Shown: positions 12,641 through 23,115 of the stretch, piece by piece
How the letters are laid out: every line of letters starts with the position of its first letter
Position numbering within the stretch: position 1 is the stretch's first letter
Source of the DNA: Coriolopsis trogii
Taxonomy: Eukaryota > Basidiomycota > Agaricomycetes > Polyporales > Polyporaceae
DNA: 64,000 nucleotides
NCBI GenBank assembly: GCA_020543525.1
Contig: JAHYIO010000036.1
Coordinates: forward strand, 1,798,001-1,862,000
Direction: 5' to 3'
Translations under genes and position numbers: made by a program
Notes under the pieces: generated by a model
Told to the model about the DNA's origin: nothing
The model's database searches: none
The model's input: the letters and a program-made list of their open reading frames with translations, nothing else

Positions 12641-13790
12641 CTAGTACTCGTCCTTCTCTGTATGCTTGATGAACACAAACATCTCCATAGTCCCTGGGTA
12701 CGGCGGTGGCACTTTGAGTGGTCCAGAGCCAGCAACTTCGAACCCCATCGACTTGTAAATTGCAAGCTACATCATGTGCATCCTGGTGAGTATTTCCTTG
12801 AAAACGGCATACCCAGCGCAAGCCCTTACGTTGACAGCTCCGATGGTCTCCAGCGTAGTCGGAGCCTTTACCGCGTGGGCCTAGTGCAGTCGACCAAATG
12901 TGAGCACCTATCCAACAGGGCGACTCCTTCACTCCCTGTAACTTACCTTAGCCTCAGCGAATTTGATCAAAGCCGTCCCGGCTCCCTTGCGCTGTTGTGT
13001 CGGCACCGTCCCGATCACCTGCAAATGGTACGAGCCCTGCTTCACTCCGGGTCCGTGCGACTTGTCGGTGAGCTCATCGTACTCGTTCAGGAACTGTCAA
13101 ATGCACTCAGTCAGCGACACCTCGCGCCGCTTGAACACGTACCGTCGTCCACCACTCGCGGTGCTCGGGGGAGAGCTGGGCCATGATCTTGTCCCATCCT
13201 GCATCGCGCTGAGCTTGACTGTCAGTGTCATGCCCGGCGAACAGGCCGGTCTCATCATCAGCACAACCGTTCGCATGCCTGTTTCAGTCAGGCTCGGACT
13301 TACGACCCTAGGAACTTATATCCGGGCCCGAACCTGCAAATATTGGCAATGTCAGTGACGGTCAGCATTTCGTATTTGGCCGAATCGGTGTGGCGATAGC
13401 CCGGGCGTACCAGAGGGCAACACCGACGACGCCGAGGTCTGGCAGTTCCGCGACGTGGATCTCGCCCTCGCCCGTCGTCGTCACCGCAGTCAAATGCGCA
13501 CGGAGGAACGGCTCCTGCAGAGACTTTTCCCCTCCCAGGGCAGCCCCGAAGTAGTCTACACACCCCATGACCGTCAGCCGAAATTTATACGTGCGAACAA
13601 GACAAGGGCGCACTGTATCCGAAAGCCTCAGCTAGGACCTTTGCGTACTGGTCCAGCTCAGCATCTGCACGAACGCACGGACGCAAAGCGTTCATGTGTG
13701 ATCATGATAAGGACGCGTACGATCCAGTGAGGTCAGTAGGCCGTTCTGCGTACCTGAGGGATTGGGAACTTCGCGGACCGTCACAGACAT
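12641..13790 (-). CDS. GNAT-family N-acetyltransferase
   Basis: The spliced frames give a small protein of roughly 220-240 residues. It starts MSVTVREVPNPSG at 13790, goes on with AELDQYAKVLAEAF, FGAALGGEKSLQEPFLRAHL, EIHVAELPDLGVVGVALWY, and then the acetyl-CoA binding motif VIGTVPTQQRKGAGTALIKF (the QxxGxG/A loop). It ends with AIYKSMGFEVAGSGPL and KVPPPYPGTMEMFVFIKH, the usual GNAT C-terminal strand order. Introns are short with GT...AG ends. The acetyl acceptor cannot be inferred; related fungal proteins are small-molecule or generic acetyltransferases. It lies in tandem upstream of XRN1, same strand, with no obvious functional tie. Confidence 0.8.
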
Positions 13791-14415
13791 CGTGTGTGTC
13801 TTGGGGGTACTACTGTAGGATTCTGATTCCTCGAGAGGGGCCTTTAGCCAGCCGTAGCAAGCGAGAGAAGGTTGGTATAAGCGTTCACCCGACGTCAACA
13901 CTCGATGATCACGATTGGATCATGCTGATGCCACTCTCGTGAGAGTCAGGCGGTATGATATTGAGACATCATGATGAACTCCACCCAGTACCGGATGTGT
14001 GGGTACGTCGAATGATCGGTTCCCGGGCCCGCTCTAGCTAACCACATAGGGGAAGGAACATGCACCTCGTCTCTATGCAGCCGCTATCTTGATGCTCACG
14101 ATGGTTTGGTACTCAAGGCTGTATCCGGGACAGCTGTCCGTTCTCAAATGCACTCGTACAAGACTATTTGACAGATAGACCGGCGCTGTATTTGTATTGC
14201 GCGGTGAAAGGAATGGACGGCCACTCTGAGAGAATATCGTAAGTGAGTGCCGTATATGCGACGCCCAAGGAGATAGGACTCGCAAGCGATGACCAAAAAC
14301 AGAGCCATCACTCCTCGTCAGCGAAAGTGGCGTAGAGAAGCAAATGAAGAGTGTGATCGAGGATATAGAAGCGATATTTATACAAGTAATACTGGGAGTG
14401 CGCGGGGAGACGCGT
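13791..14415. other. intergenic or 3' UTR, minus-strand genes either side
   Basis: Between the GNAT start and the predicted stop of the next gene. An unspliced frame of that neighbour stays open to 14073, but its translation there has no protein character, so I treat it as 3' UTR. Confidence 0.35.
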
Positions 14416-15476
14416 TCACCGTCCGTGACTTCCTGCAGAAGGTAGAGAAGGATGTTGGATGATATGCAGCCCTGGTGGTACCTCAGCGTGCCATTCCCGC
14501 CAGAGCTGGAGATAAGGAGCCGCTCACCACCGAGAGGTTTCGCCCGCTGATCTTGCCAGAAGTCGACGCTGCATCCCTTGCTGACGGGCGAGCACACCAG
14601 CTCCAGAGTCGTGAACTCCCCGGACTTGCAATGGAACTCGCTCGAATGGCTGGGCCCAGAGTGCGAGAACGTCAGAGTGGTGAGGAGCTCTCGCCGCTTT
14701 GGGGCGTAGTCCATCGACCCCGCAATGTATCGCGAGAGTTCCGTTGGGGCATCCAGGAGCCATACGTCGACAACACTAGGATCGGAGAGCTTGACGTCGG
14801 GATCGAACGAGCCGCTACGCTGAGGCAGGACTATGTTTAAGACGCAGCGCTCCATGGCGTAGTCAAGGTTGCGGAACTGCACCACCGTCGACACCTGCCG
14901 CCATGTTCAGTGCACCATATGATGGAGGACTAGAAGTGACCTCCGTACCTTGTCATTGACGAGTATACGCCTGTCATCTGGATAGATCGTCCCGAACTCC
15001 GTTTGTCTGCCACGTTCGTCTTCTCGCATCCGTCGGGAGCTATCGGCATTATCGAATTGGAGCGTCACTGGGGGAAAGTTCGTGACGGGATCGAACTTCT
15101 GCGTCGTGTTCGCAAGGATTTTGTCCAGGTAGAGGTACGGGTTGGGGCGTTTAGGAATGCCAGTGGTTATTTGCGGTGAAACCGCAAGATCGGGTGGAGC
15201 AATTGCGGTTATGAAGAAGAGAATCGCAGAGAAGGCGGTAGAGCACGCTACGCCTAGCGCTGCCCAGAATATAAGGCGGTCATTGCTCCCTAATCGTTAA
15301 AATAAGCCAAGGGTAGGACACACTTAGAGCAGAGGGGAGCATTTCTCACTGGTGGCATAGTGCGTGGTTGTCTTTGCACTGGAGGAGCGGGGAGGTCTGT
15401 CAGACCCTCCGTCTTGAAGCAGCTCCTCTGTCGAGTTCCGCGCAGGTAACGCAATGTACTCGCCGCCGCTAGGCAT
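14416..15476 (-). CDS. single-pass membrane protein, uncharacterised basidiomycete family
   Basis: Starts MPSGGEYIALPARNSTEELL at 15476. The next exon has one clear membrane helix (LIFWAALGVACSTAFSAILF, then FITAIAPPDL). A long extra-membrane part follows, with YLYLDKIL, EFGTIYPDDRRILVNDK, STVVQFRNLDYAMERCVLNI, DVWLLDAP and GCSVDFWQDQRAKPLGG. This layout, a short cytosolic N-terminus, a helix and a beta-rich C-terminal domain, matches an Agaricomycete family without known function that I recall as distantly But2-like; that link is unverified. The last exon is uncertain: a strong GTGAGC donor at 14527 spliced to a CTGCAG acceptor gives a short end (GSHGR and stop at 14416), while without splicing the frame runs to 14073. 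I prefer the spliced form. Confidence 0.6.
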
Positions 15477-16879
15477 GGTGTCCTAATCGGATGACGGGTG
15501 GATTACACGGAGAAGGAGTGCGCTGTTTGTTCGGCTACGCAACGACCCCGCCGTGTACGGAGGTGTCACCTGAATGAGTGAAGTGCATCAGTACATACTG
15601 CGAACACAAGTGCTTCCTGCGGTCGCATCGCCAGGGCCATGATAGTGGGAATCGGCCAGGAGCACTTACGCAAGTGCTTGGAGGGAGTATGGATACGCCG
15701 TGCGCCGAATGTCACTCTTGGCAGTCTGATACGTACGGGCAGGATGGTCCATGTGTGAGGTGCTGGGAACGACATGCATGGAATAGGGATGACTCACTAA
15801 CCTTCAGGGGGCTCACTCGGGATGGGTGATGATCACTTGCGAGCGCAGGCACCAACCTCAAGCTTGCAGCATCATATGCAATAGAGGCCAACCCGGAGAA
15901 CGAGGCGATAAAAAGGTCTGACGGAGGTCATCGTGATGCATGTGGAATGAGTGACCGAGAATGGCAAAGGAGGCTATCGCGCTGATGGCGCGTGCGCGGT
16001 TTTCCCATCGTCCAGGGTTCCCACGGGCCTCATTCTGGCTTCTGACTGGCTTATCCCAGCGTCTCTGCACCGCCCCTGCCGTCTCAAGCAGGCACTCGTC
16101 TCTCCTTCCCGACGCCGATCCGGATTCCGCTACCTCCGACCCCATTCCCTTTGCGCTGCGGCCGGTTGGCAAACACACGGTGATAGATCCCACTCCCATT
16201 TCATTCAATAACGTATTTCTCAGCATCAGCAGGTGCGGCGGCTTCGCGTCAGACTCAATAGGGCTGCGTCACCACCGCCTGTGAGCCCGTATGTGGGGTC
16301 TGGGCTGATGCGACGTCATGCATATTTGCAAGTTACAGGAGGCTATGGAAATTGCCCAGCGCCGACACAGTAGCATAGGGCTCGCAGACGAACAAGTCGA
16401 GGGGGTACAAGGACCCGGAGACTCCAGCCATGTTTTTACAGCTGGGTCGACCCCACAGAAAGGACCCTCACGAAATCCATCAGTTCAAGAACGCTTCGTG
16501 TCGCAACAAAGCACTACACACTTGGCCTATCCTCGTCCAACCCACCAAGTCGTTTCCTGCTAGAGATAAGTACTTAGCACGATCGATCAATGTACTGCGC
16601 AGGGAAACCGCGTGGGATCATGATCACGACCCTTGCACGACCCTTGGTCGCCCGTCCGAGCCGACAACAAGCTCCAACTTTGATACGCGCGTCTCAAGCC
16701 AGGCAGCCTGAACCAGTCCGCCTGTGTGCGCACTACGTAGGTCCGGATATGGTCGGCGAGGGCAGGACGAGGGTATAAAAGCCCTGGGTTTCTCAGAACG
16801 GGTCCTCACGGGCCATCCGGGACACGCACAGAAACATCCTTCTTCTCCTTCTTCTGAGCACCGCTTCCTCTCAGTCATC
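15477..16879. other. 1.4 kb divergent intergenic region
   Basis: Separates the membrane protein start (15476, minus) from the peptide gene (16880, plus). Short frames on both strands lack signal peptides, repeats or known motifs. The last 110 bp hold the core promoter of the peptide gene. Confidence 0.45.
16774..16780 (+). promoter_or_regulatory. TATA box of the secreted peptide gene
   Basis: A perfect TATAAAA lies 106 bp before the ATG at 16880, followed by a CT-rich tract (cttcttctccttcttct) just upstream of the start. This arrangement is typical of strongly transcribed fungal genes. Confidence 0.75.
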
Positions 16880-17075
16880 ATGCAGTTCAAGCAGCTCTTC
16901 TTCGTCCTCTCCCTCTTCGCCGTTGCTGCGATTGCCGTCCCCGTTGAGTTCAAGGGTGAGCGAGTTGTCTCGCCGAGTTTGCACTTCGCAATGCTAACTC
17001 AGCCCTCATTGTCATATAGACACCCCTCCCAAGGAGGACTGCCCGGCCTCGGCTGACGCCGCCAACTGCTTCTGA
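16880..17075 (+). CDS. small secreted peptide, 43 residues
   Basis: Two exons, 16880-16955 and 17020-17075, joined across a GTGAGC...TATAG intron, give 43 residues. Residues 1-19 are a classical signal peptide (MQFKQLFFVLSLFAVAAIA). The mature part would be VPVEFKDTPPKEDCPASADA followed by ANCF, with Cys33 and Cys42. There is no Lys-Arg Kex2 site, no internal repeat, no Tyr or Trp and no C-terminal CaaX box, so it is neither a typical dikaritin precursor nor a mating pheromone. The TATA box and CT tract support a real, well-expressed gene. It sits 570 bp upstream of a UstYa-like gene on the same strand. Possible roles are a small effector-like peptide, a wall-associated peptide or the substrate of the neighbouring enzymes; function is not known. 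Confidence 0.65.
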
Positions 17076-17647
17076 GCAGCATGGTCAGTAGCTATTAGCT
17101 CTCACTGTACTGGTTGCTCACTTCCGACACAGACCTCTGCTAGGAGCGTATCCACCACACCCTTTCCCCGCTCGTCCGCGTTTTCGCGGTTGCAGTTATA
17201 ACTATTTATTTTCTTGCCTGCGGTTGTATGACCGTCGCGTATTCGATGTATCCATCTCAACGATTGTTCTATACCACCGCATTGTTCTGCTCCATCTCGA
17301 GTGAACTTGTGAATCTTCAAAGTGAAACGTCGATACAAGTCACAGATCTCAATACGGCTTTATCTGTATCCCAGGGTGGTCAAGTTCGCAGCAGAGGCGT
17401 TCTCTATGGATGCGTAGCAATGGGACTGCAAAGCTTGCTCCATTGTAGAGTGACGCAGGATAGTAGTAAGCCACAAACGCGTATTGATGGCATCATGTCA
17501 ATGTACCGTCCTATGATCGCCGGCTTGGTCTACATATACAGTCAACGAAGGCCTTCGACTTCTCTCCACACTCTTCTCTTCTCTCCACAAGCACTGCTCT
17601 CCCGGGAGAAGTAGGAGCAAGCACGCTTCCTGAAGCACCTCAGGGCG
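17076..17647. other. intergenic, peptide gene 3' UTR and UstYa-like gene promoter
   Basis: About 570 bp. No convincing coding frame or RNA gene was seen. Confidence 0.4.
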
Positions 17648-18351
17648 ATGGAACTTTCCTCGGGATATGTCAGAATCTCGATCGCACTCTTCTTCGTCTC
17701 AGTGACGCTCTTCGCAATGGGACGCCTCTCAGCGCGAGAGCGCAGCAACGTCCCTGCGAGCAAGCCTGAGCTCGCGGAATACAGTACGCACCTCTTCTAA
17801 TTGTCGTCTGATTCATTCGCTCACCGTGCAACGTTTCCCCTCCTCCGCATCCACTGCGCGCAACCATAGCGTATCGCGGACGCGACTACCCGCGCGCCTG
17901 GCCGCTCCCCCCACTCGAGCCCGTGCACCTCTCGCACGAGGACAGCGTGCACTACTCGATCGAGACCGACGTTGGCACCGCCGAATGGAACGCGACGCTG
18001 CCCCCCGGCGGCGCGGTCGTCCACCTCGGGCCCGACGGCCGCCCGTTCACGGTGTCGATCTTCCACCAGCTCCGGTGCCTCGACATCATCCGCGACGTGA
18101 TCGTCGACTTCTACCTCGACACCTCGCCGAACGCGACGATCGGCCGGCCCGCGCTCGTGCAGCATTGCATGAACTACCTCCGACAGGCGGTGATGTGTCG
18201 CGGGGACTTGCACATCGAGACTGTGAGGGCGTCGGGTGGGCCGCAGGTCACTGTGTCGGCTGTGACGCATTCGTGCAAGGATTGGACGGCTGTATATAGC
18301 GCTGCCGAGGAGAATTGGAGGGGATACTTGCAGGTGCGTGAAAGGCGATGA
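17648..18351 (+). CDS. UstYa-like (DUF3328) protein A, with degraded HxxHC motifs
   Basis: Exons 17648-17783 and 17870-18351 join to 205 residues. There is an N-terminal membrane anchor (VRISIALFFVSVTLFAMG) and then the DUF3328 body beginning YTYRGRDYPRAWPLPP. UstYa-family proteins are membrane-anchored oxidases that modify ribosomal peptides in ustiloxin-type pathways and normally carry two HxxHC motifs. Here the first reads HQLRC (18064-18078) and the second LVQHC (18154-18168), so one histidine is replaced in each. The rest of the fold, including NYLRQAVMC, is kept. It may be a non-catalytic or altered-metal partner of the intact copy next door. A GTGCGT donor near the 3' end leaves room for a further small exon. 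Confidence 0.8.
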
Positions 18352-18442
18352 CAAGGGAGGAGCGGGGACGACAGGATCAGGGCGTACAGTATACATTACA
18401 CGGGACGAGGTTGTACAACATGATACATGAATGACAGGGACG

Positions 18443-19189
18443 CTATGACTGGTGTGCTTCGTGCTCTGAACCAGGGTTTGGCGGAACTACAGGAACGTCA
18501 TGAATTGTAGGCGACCTGAAGGCAAAAAGCAGCGTAGACTCACCCCAACCCGTCTTGTTCGTCCACGCGAAATAGTTGTCGTCTACCCACTCGTACACCG
18601 GGTCCCAATTGATGCACATATGCGTCCCCCCAATCCGTTCAACCTCAAAGTCCCGCTCTTCAAAGTTCCCGGGCTCCAACGTGAGGTCGGGCGCGCACAG
18701 CACCCCTTGACGAATGTAGTTCAAGCAGTGCTTGAGATGCCCGACGTTCGCGCCCTTCATCTTCGAGAACGCGCGGTTGATCATGCGCAGACAGTGCAGC
18801 TCGTGGAACATGGTGACAACGAATGTGCGATCCTCTGGCCCGAGACGAACATAGCCGTAGCTGGGAGACGCTATCGAGAGCCATTCCAGGTCTGTCGGGG
18901 CTCCTAGAGGAGGGTAGTGCACTGTTTCTTCGAACGTCACTGGCACCGTTTCGACCTCGAAAGGTAAAGGGAGATGTTCAGGGAAGTCATGTCCCTTGTA
19001 AGCTATGTTGTGGAAGTTCAAATTATCTCATTTTGAACGTGGTGGGTAAAGGTAGAACTCACTGTACTTTTGTCCGTTTGGTGAAGTCGGTCTCTGAGAG
19101 AAGACGTTTCTTACATGAGAGCAGATGTAGAGGACGTTCACCACGTTCAAGAAGAAGAGTAGGAGGACCTTCGTAGCTGGAGAGAACAT
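18443..19189 (-). CDS. UstYa-like (DUF3328) protein B, both HxxHC motifs intact
   Basis: Exons 19189-19063 and 19002-18443 give 228 residues. An N-terminal helix (VLLLFFLNVVNVLYICSH) is followed by YTYKGHDFPEHLPLPFEVE, parallel to protein A, with the intron at the same codon. Both signature motifs are intact: HELHC (18791-18805) and HLKHC (18725-18739). NYIRQGVLC and MCINWDPVYEWVDDNYFAW complete the domain. Known members (UstYa/UstYb, AprY, CctO2) carry out oxidative cyclisation, halogenation or hydroxylation of peptide precursors. The last part holds a possible 57 nt in-frame intron (18543-18487, GTGAGT...GTAG) that would remove 19 residues without changing the end. The gene is convergent with protein A and divergent from the S33 hydrolase. 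Confidence 0.85.
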
Positions 19190-19720
19190 GGACTCTTTGG
19201 GTGACCAATACTAGTACTACAAGCTAGTCGCTAGTCGCAGTCGACGGCGACACTTGGACGTAGGGTTCCCGGAGGGCAAAGGGGGAGGTGGAGAGGTTTG
19301 CGCCTGCTGTGACGTTGCTTCAGAATCATCGGTCCGAACTTGAGAACCGTAACATGCAGGATCTGATCACAGTCAGGGTCTGGTCAGGCTGATGACCGCT
19401 GTGATGTAGGCTGTGATCCTCCTCATTGATCGGACTTGGTCTCAGATCTTGGCTCTGATGATCGCGCTGTGCACCTCCGGGTTCCCCGTCCGCCGGTTTC
19501 TGTCCGAGTGATGATCACAGATCAGCGCCATGAACAAGCTGACCGTGGGCTCTGCCTTGACCTGCAGAGTCCAACTATGTTGATGATGATGTGAGACTGG
19601 GATGCAGCGCGCACTCGTTTGCGCCAGAAGATGATCTAAAGTACGATGGTTACGACATAAACATGTTTCTGTACATTTGAACTCACCTGAGCCCGGTGCT
19701 ATCTCCGTACGAGGCTCACG
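19190..19720. promoter_or_regulatory. divergent promoter with repeated GATCACAG/CTGTGATC words
   Basis: About 530 bp between the starts of UstYa-like B (minus) and the secreted S33 hydrolase (plus). The word GATCACAG occurs at 19365-19372 and 19513-19520, its complement CTGTGATC at 19411-19418, and a one-mismatch CTGTGATG at 19399-19406. Four near-identical words in about 160 bp suggest a shared transcription factor site; the factor is unknown. Confidence 0.45.
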
Positions 19721-20762
19721 ATGAGACTGTCGCTACTCCTTGTTGTTGCTTCTACTCTCACTATCGTCTCCCCCTTCAAGCCTGCTCTAGCTCTTACTTT
19801 GACACTCCAAACTCAACTGGCAATGCCCGAAGATGCCAGTATGGTGAAGGAGGGGTACATACCCTTCCCATACCAAGGCGAGACGCACCAGACATACTAC
19901 AAGGTCTTCGGCGATCTGGAGAACCGCACCCGTACCCCCGTCATCGTCCTCCACGGTGGTCCTGGACTGTCCCATGACTACTTGCTCCCGCACGCGGACC
20001 TTGCGAACCAATCGTACCCCGTTGTGTTCTACGACCAGATCGGGAACTCACGATCGACTCACCTCCCGGACAAGCCGTCCGATTTCTGGTCCATCGACCT
20101 CTTCCTCGACGAGTTCGAGAACGTCGTGCAGCACCTTGGAATACAAGACGGGTACCACATCGTCGGGCATTCATGGGGAGGCATGATGGCGGCCGACATG
20201 ATCATCCGGCGCGGGCCAAAGGGCCTCAAGCGGCTGGTGATCGCAGACTCCCCGGCAGCTCTGTCGCTCTGGCAGCAGTCGTTCAGAGAGCTATTGGCCA
20301 AGTTCCCGCAGAGCGTGCAGGACGCGGTGAAGAAAGGGTACGAGGACCGGGAGGGTTTGTGGAAGGCGATGCAGGAGATCTACGCTGTGCATGGATGTCG
20401 AATCCAGCCACCACCGAAGGAGCTTGTGCATTCGCTGCTCTTGAGCTACGGGGAGGGCGCCGACCGGACTGTGGATAAATCGCCGTGCGTCATCGAGTTG
20501 TCTCGGGAACACGCACCAGTCTTGCTGACGTCCTTCCAGCATCCTGACGGGGTGGACGGTCGTGGACCGCTTGCACGAGATCAACGTCCCAACGCTGGTC
20601 ATCAACGGAAGATACGACATCGCCCAAGACTTCGTGACGCGACCGTTCGCCGAGAACATCCCGGGCGCGAAATGGATCACCTTTGACAATTCCAGTCATA
20701 CTCCGTTTTGGGAGGAGAGGGAGAAGTACATGCAGGCTGTCGCCGACTTTTTGGGCGCCTGA
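19721..20762 (+). CDS. secreted proline iminopeptidase-like hydrolase, peptidase family S33 (copy 2)
   Basis: Exons 19721-20484 and 20540-20762 give 328 residues. Residues 1 to about 25 form a signal peptide (MRLSLLLVVASTLTIVSPF and on), absent from copy 1. The catalytic frame is complete: HGGPG, YDQIGNSRS, GHSWGG with the nucleophile serine, NGRYD with the acid and NSSHTPFWEERE with the histidine. Relative to copy 1 about ten residues are missing where copy 1 has NGPSEFHITG, exactly at the intron (GTGCGT...TTCCAG). Either this segment was lost or the splice is slightly different. A secreted S33 enzyme next to UstYa-like genes and a secreted peptide could trim peptides, but family members also act in general nutrition. 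Confidence 0.83.
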
Positions 20763-21010
20763 GAGTCGCAAGTGTAGTATGTGTGAATCTCCCTTCTTGT
20801 ATCAATGTAGCAAGATGTATGAGGATGCATTTGAGCAGTAAGGCCGGGATCAGAGAGAGCAAGACGACGCGGGAGTCGCTGTGGCCCGTGGGTGCGTAGA
20901 CGCCCATAAAAGATAATTGCGCGTCTATCTTATCGCAAATTATCTGCATTTCTCGCTTGCCGCGCCTCGACTGACTCGCGTGCAGGACATCTTCCCTTCA
21001 GACCTCCATC

Positions 21011-23115
21011 ATGGCTGAGATACACGACCAGTTCGACACAATCCTCATCCTCGACTTTGGCTCTCAGGTATGTGCCTTTTGGTCCTACAATGTGCGCGGC
21101 TGAACAGCACTCTGCAGTATAGCCATTTGATCACCAGGAGATGTCGAGAGCTGAATGTGTATGCTGAGCTTATGCCATGCACCCAGAAGATCAAGGACCT
21201 AAACTTCAAGCCCAAGGGTGTGTAATGTATGAGGGTCTGTGAACGACTTGGACACTGAACAAACAACTCAGGTGTCATTCTTTCTGGCTCACCATATTCC
21301 GTATACGACAAGGATGCGCCCCATGTCGACCCTACCGTGTTTGAGCTTGGTGTACCCGTTCTTGGTATCTGTTATGGTCTTCAGGTGCGTCTCATTCGTT
21401 AATGGCATCTTGATATTGAGCCTCACATCTGGGAAGTAGGAGATGGCATGGAACATGAAGGGCAAGGTCGCGAAGTGCGAGCACCGAGAATACGGGTTTG
21501 CACAAGTCCAGATCTCTAAGATCGGCGGGGAAAGCAAAAGCGTCGATGCTTTGTTTGAGGGACTCGGGGAAGAACTGCAGGTGGGTGTATCAGAATTGAT
21601 TCGACCTGTTTGAACTCTCCCAGTTAAATTGCGGTGTAGGTGTGGATGTCTCATGGCGATCAACTTTCCGAGCTCCCTCCCGACTTCCACATCATCGGTC
21701 GTACCAGCACTGCACCCTTCGCTGCTATCGCACACAACTCGAAACCCTTCTACGGCATCCAGTTCCATCCCGAGGTAACGCACTCAAAGCGGGGTAGGGA
21801 GGTAATTGGCAAATTCGTAGTCGATATTTGCGGATGCAAGCAGCATTGGACCATGGTGAGCTGTCCACCATGACTGACAGCATGTCTATGAAGCTTATAG
21901 AGCCGTAGGAAGAGTTCATCGGAAAAGAGATAGCACGTATCCGTGAGATCTGCGGTCCCAAAGGCCGTGTCATTGGAGCTGTGAGTGGTGGTGTTGACAG
22001 CTCCGTTGCCGCAAAGCTTATGCATGAAGCCATTGGAGACCGGTGGGTTGTTCGCTTGTTTCTGTTACACTTCACTGATTGTGTTGCTAGATTCCATGCT
22101 ATCATGGTCGACAACGGGGTCCTCCGCCTGAATGAAGCGCAACAAGTCCACGAGATGCTCAACAAAGATCTTGGCGTGAACTTGACTGTTGTCGACGCTT
22201 CCGACCTCTTCCTGTCTCGCCTGAAAGACGTTGAGGACCCCGAGCAGAAGCGCAAGATCATCGGGAACACATTCATCAACGTGTTTGAGGAGGAGGCCGC
22301 GAAGATCGAGGCCGCTGCCGAAGCGGAAGAGGCGAAAGGCGCCGCCGCAAAGGGCAAGATTGAGTGGCTCCTCCAAGGCACGCTCTATCCCGATGTCATC
22401 GAGAGTATAAGCTTCAAGGGCCCGAGCGCGACCATTAAGACGCATCACAATGTCGGAGGTCTTCTCAAGGATATGAAGCTCAAACTCATTGAACCTCTCC
22501 GAGAACTGTTCAAAGGTACCCCAGCACATGCCTCTGAGAGACGCGCATGCTGACCATTCCGTGCGCATAGATGAAGTACGCGCTCTCGGACGCCTCCTCT
22601 CCATTCCCAACCACCTCGTACAGCGCCATCCCTTCCCGGGACCTGGTCTCGCCATCCGCATCCTCGGCCCCGTCACGCGCGAACAGGTCAAGATTCTCCA
22701 GCAGGCCGACAACATCTATATCGAGGAGATCCGCAAGGCGGGCCTGTACGACCAGATCAGCCAGGCGTTCGCAGTCCTGCTCCCGGTCAAGGCTGTCGGT
22801 GTCATGGGTGATGCGCGGACGTATGAACAGGTCATCGCGTTGCGTGCGGTCCAATCGGAGGATTTCATGACCGCGGATTGGTGAGCCGGGCATATGCTTT
22901 CGTCTCGTCGCGCATGAGGGTTCTGACGTGTCTGTAGGTTTGTGTTCCCGTCGGAAGTGTTGCGGAGGATCTCTTCCCGCATCACGAATGAGGTGGCTGG
23001 CATTAACCGTGTCACGTACGATATTTCGTCGAAACCACCTGCGGTAAGTGCTCGCTGATATATCTCTGTATGGTACTCACTAACAACATACCAATAGACC
23101 GTAGAGTGGCTATAG
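21011..23115 (+). CDS. GUA1: GMP synthase (glutamine-hydrolysing)
   Basis: Converts XMP to GMP with glutamine and ATP, the last step of guanine nucleotide synthesis, in the cytosol. The spliced protein starts [19 protein letters not shown]. It has the class I glutamine amidotransferase domain (LGICYGLQ with the catalytic cysteine, [11 protein letters not shown] with the histidine), then the ATP pyrophosphatase domain ([16 protein letters not shown]-loop, VDNGVLR), and the dimerisation domain ([16 protein letters not shown]). It ends [19 protein letters not shown]. Length is about 540 residues, normal for the family. An Ala/Glu-rich insert near 22300-22360 is typical of fungal enzymes. There are about nine exons with short introns, and the last coding exon is tiny (TVEWL, from about 23099). 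Confidence 0.97.

Noticed and set aside
16880..17075. Mating pheromone precursor
   Set aside because: It has an N-terminal signal peptide and ends NCF, with no CaaX prenylation box, which basidiomycete pheromone precursors need.
22065..22715. 216-codon minus-strand frame over the GMP synthase
   Set aside because: Antisense to conserved GUA1 exons and without similarity to any family.
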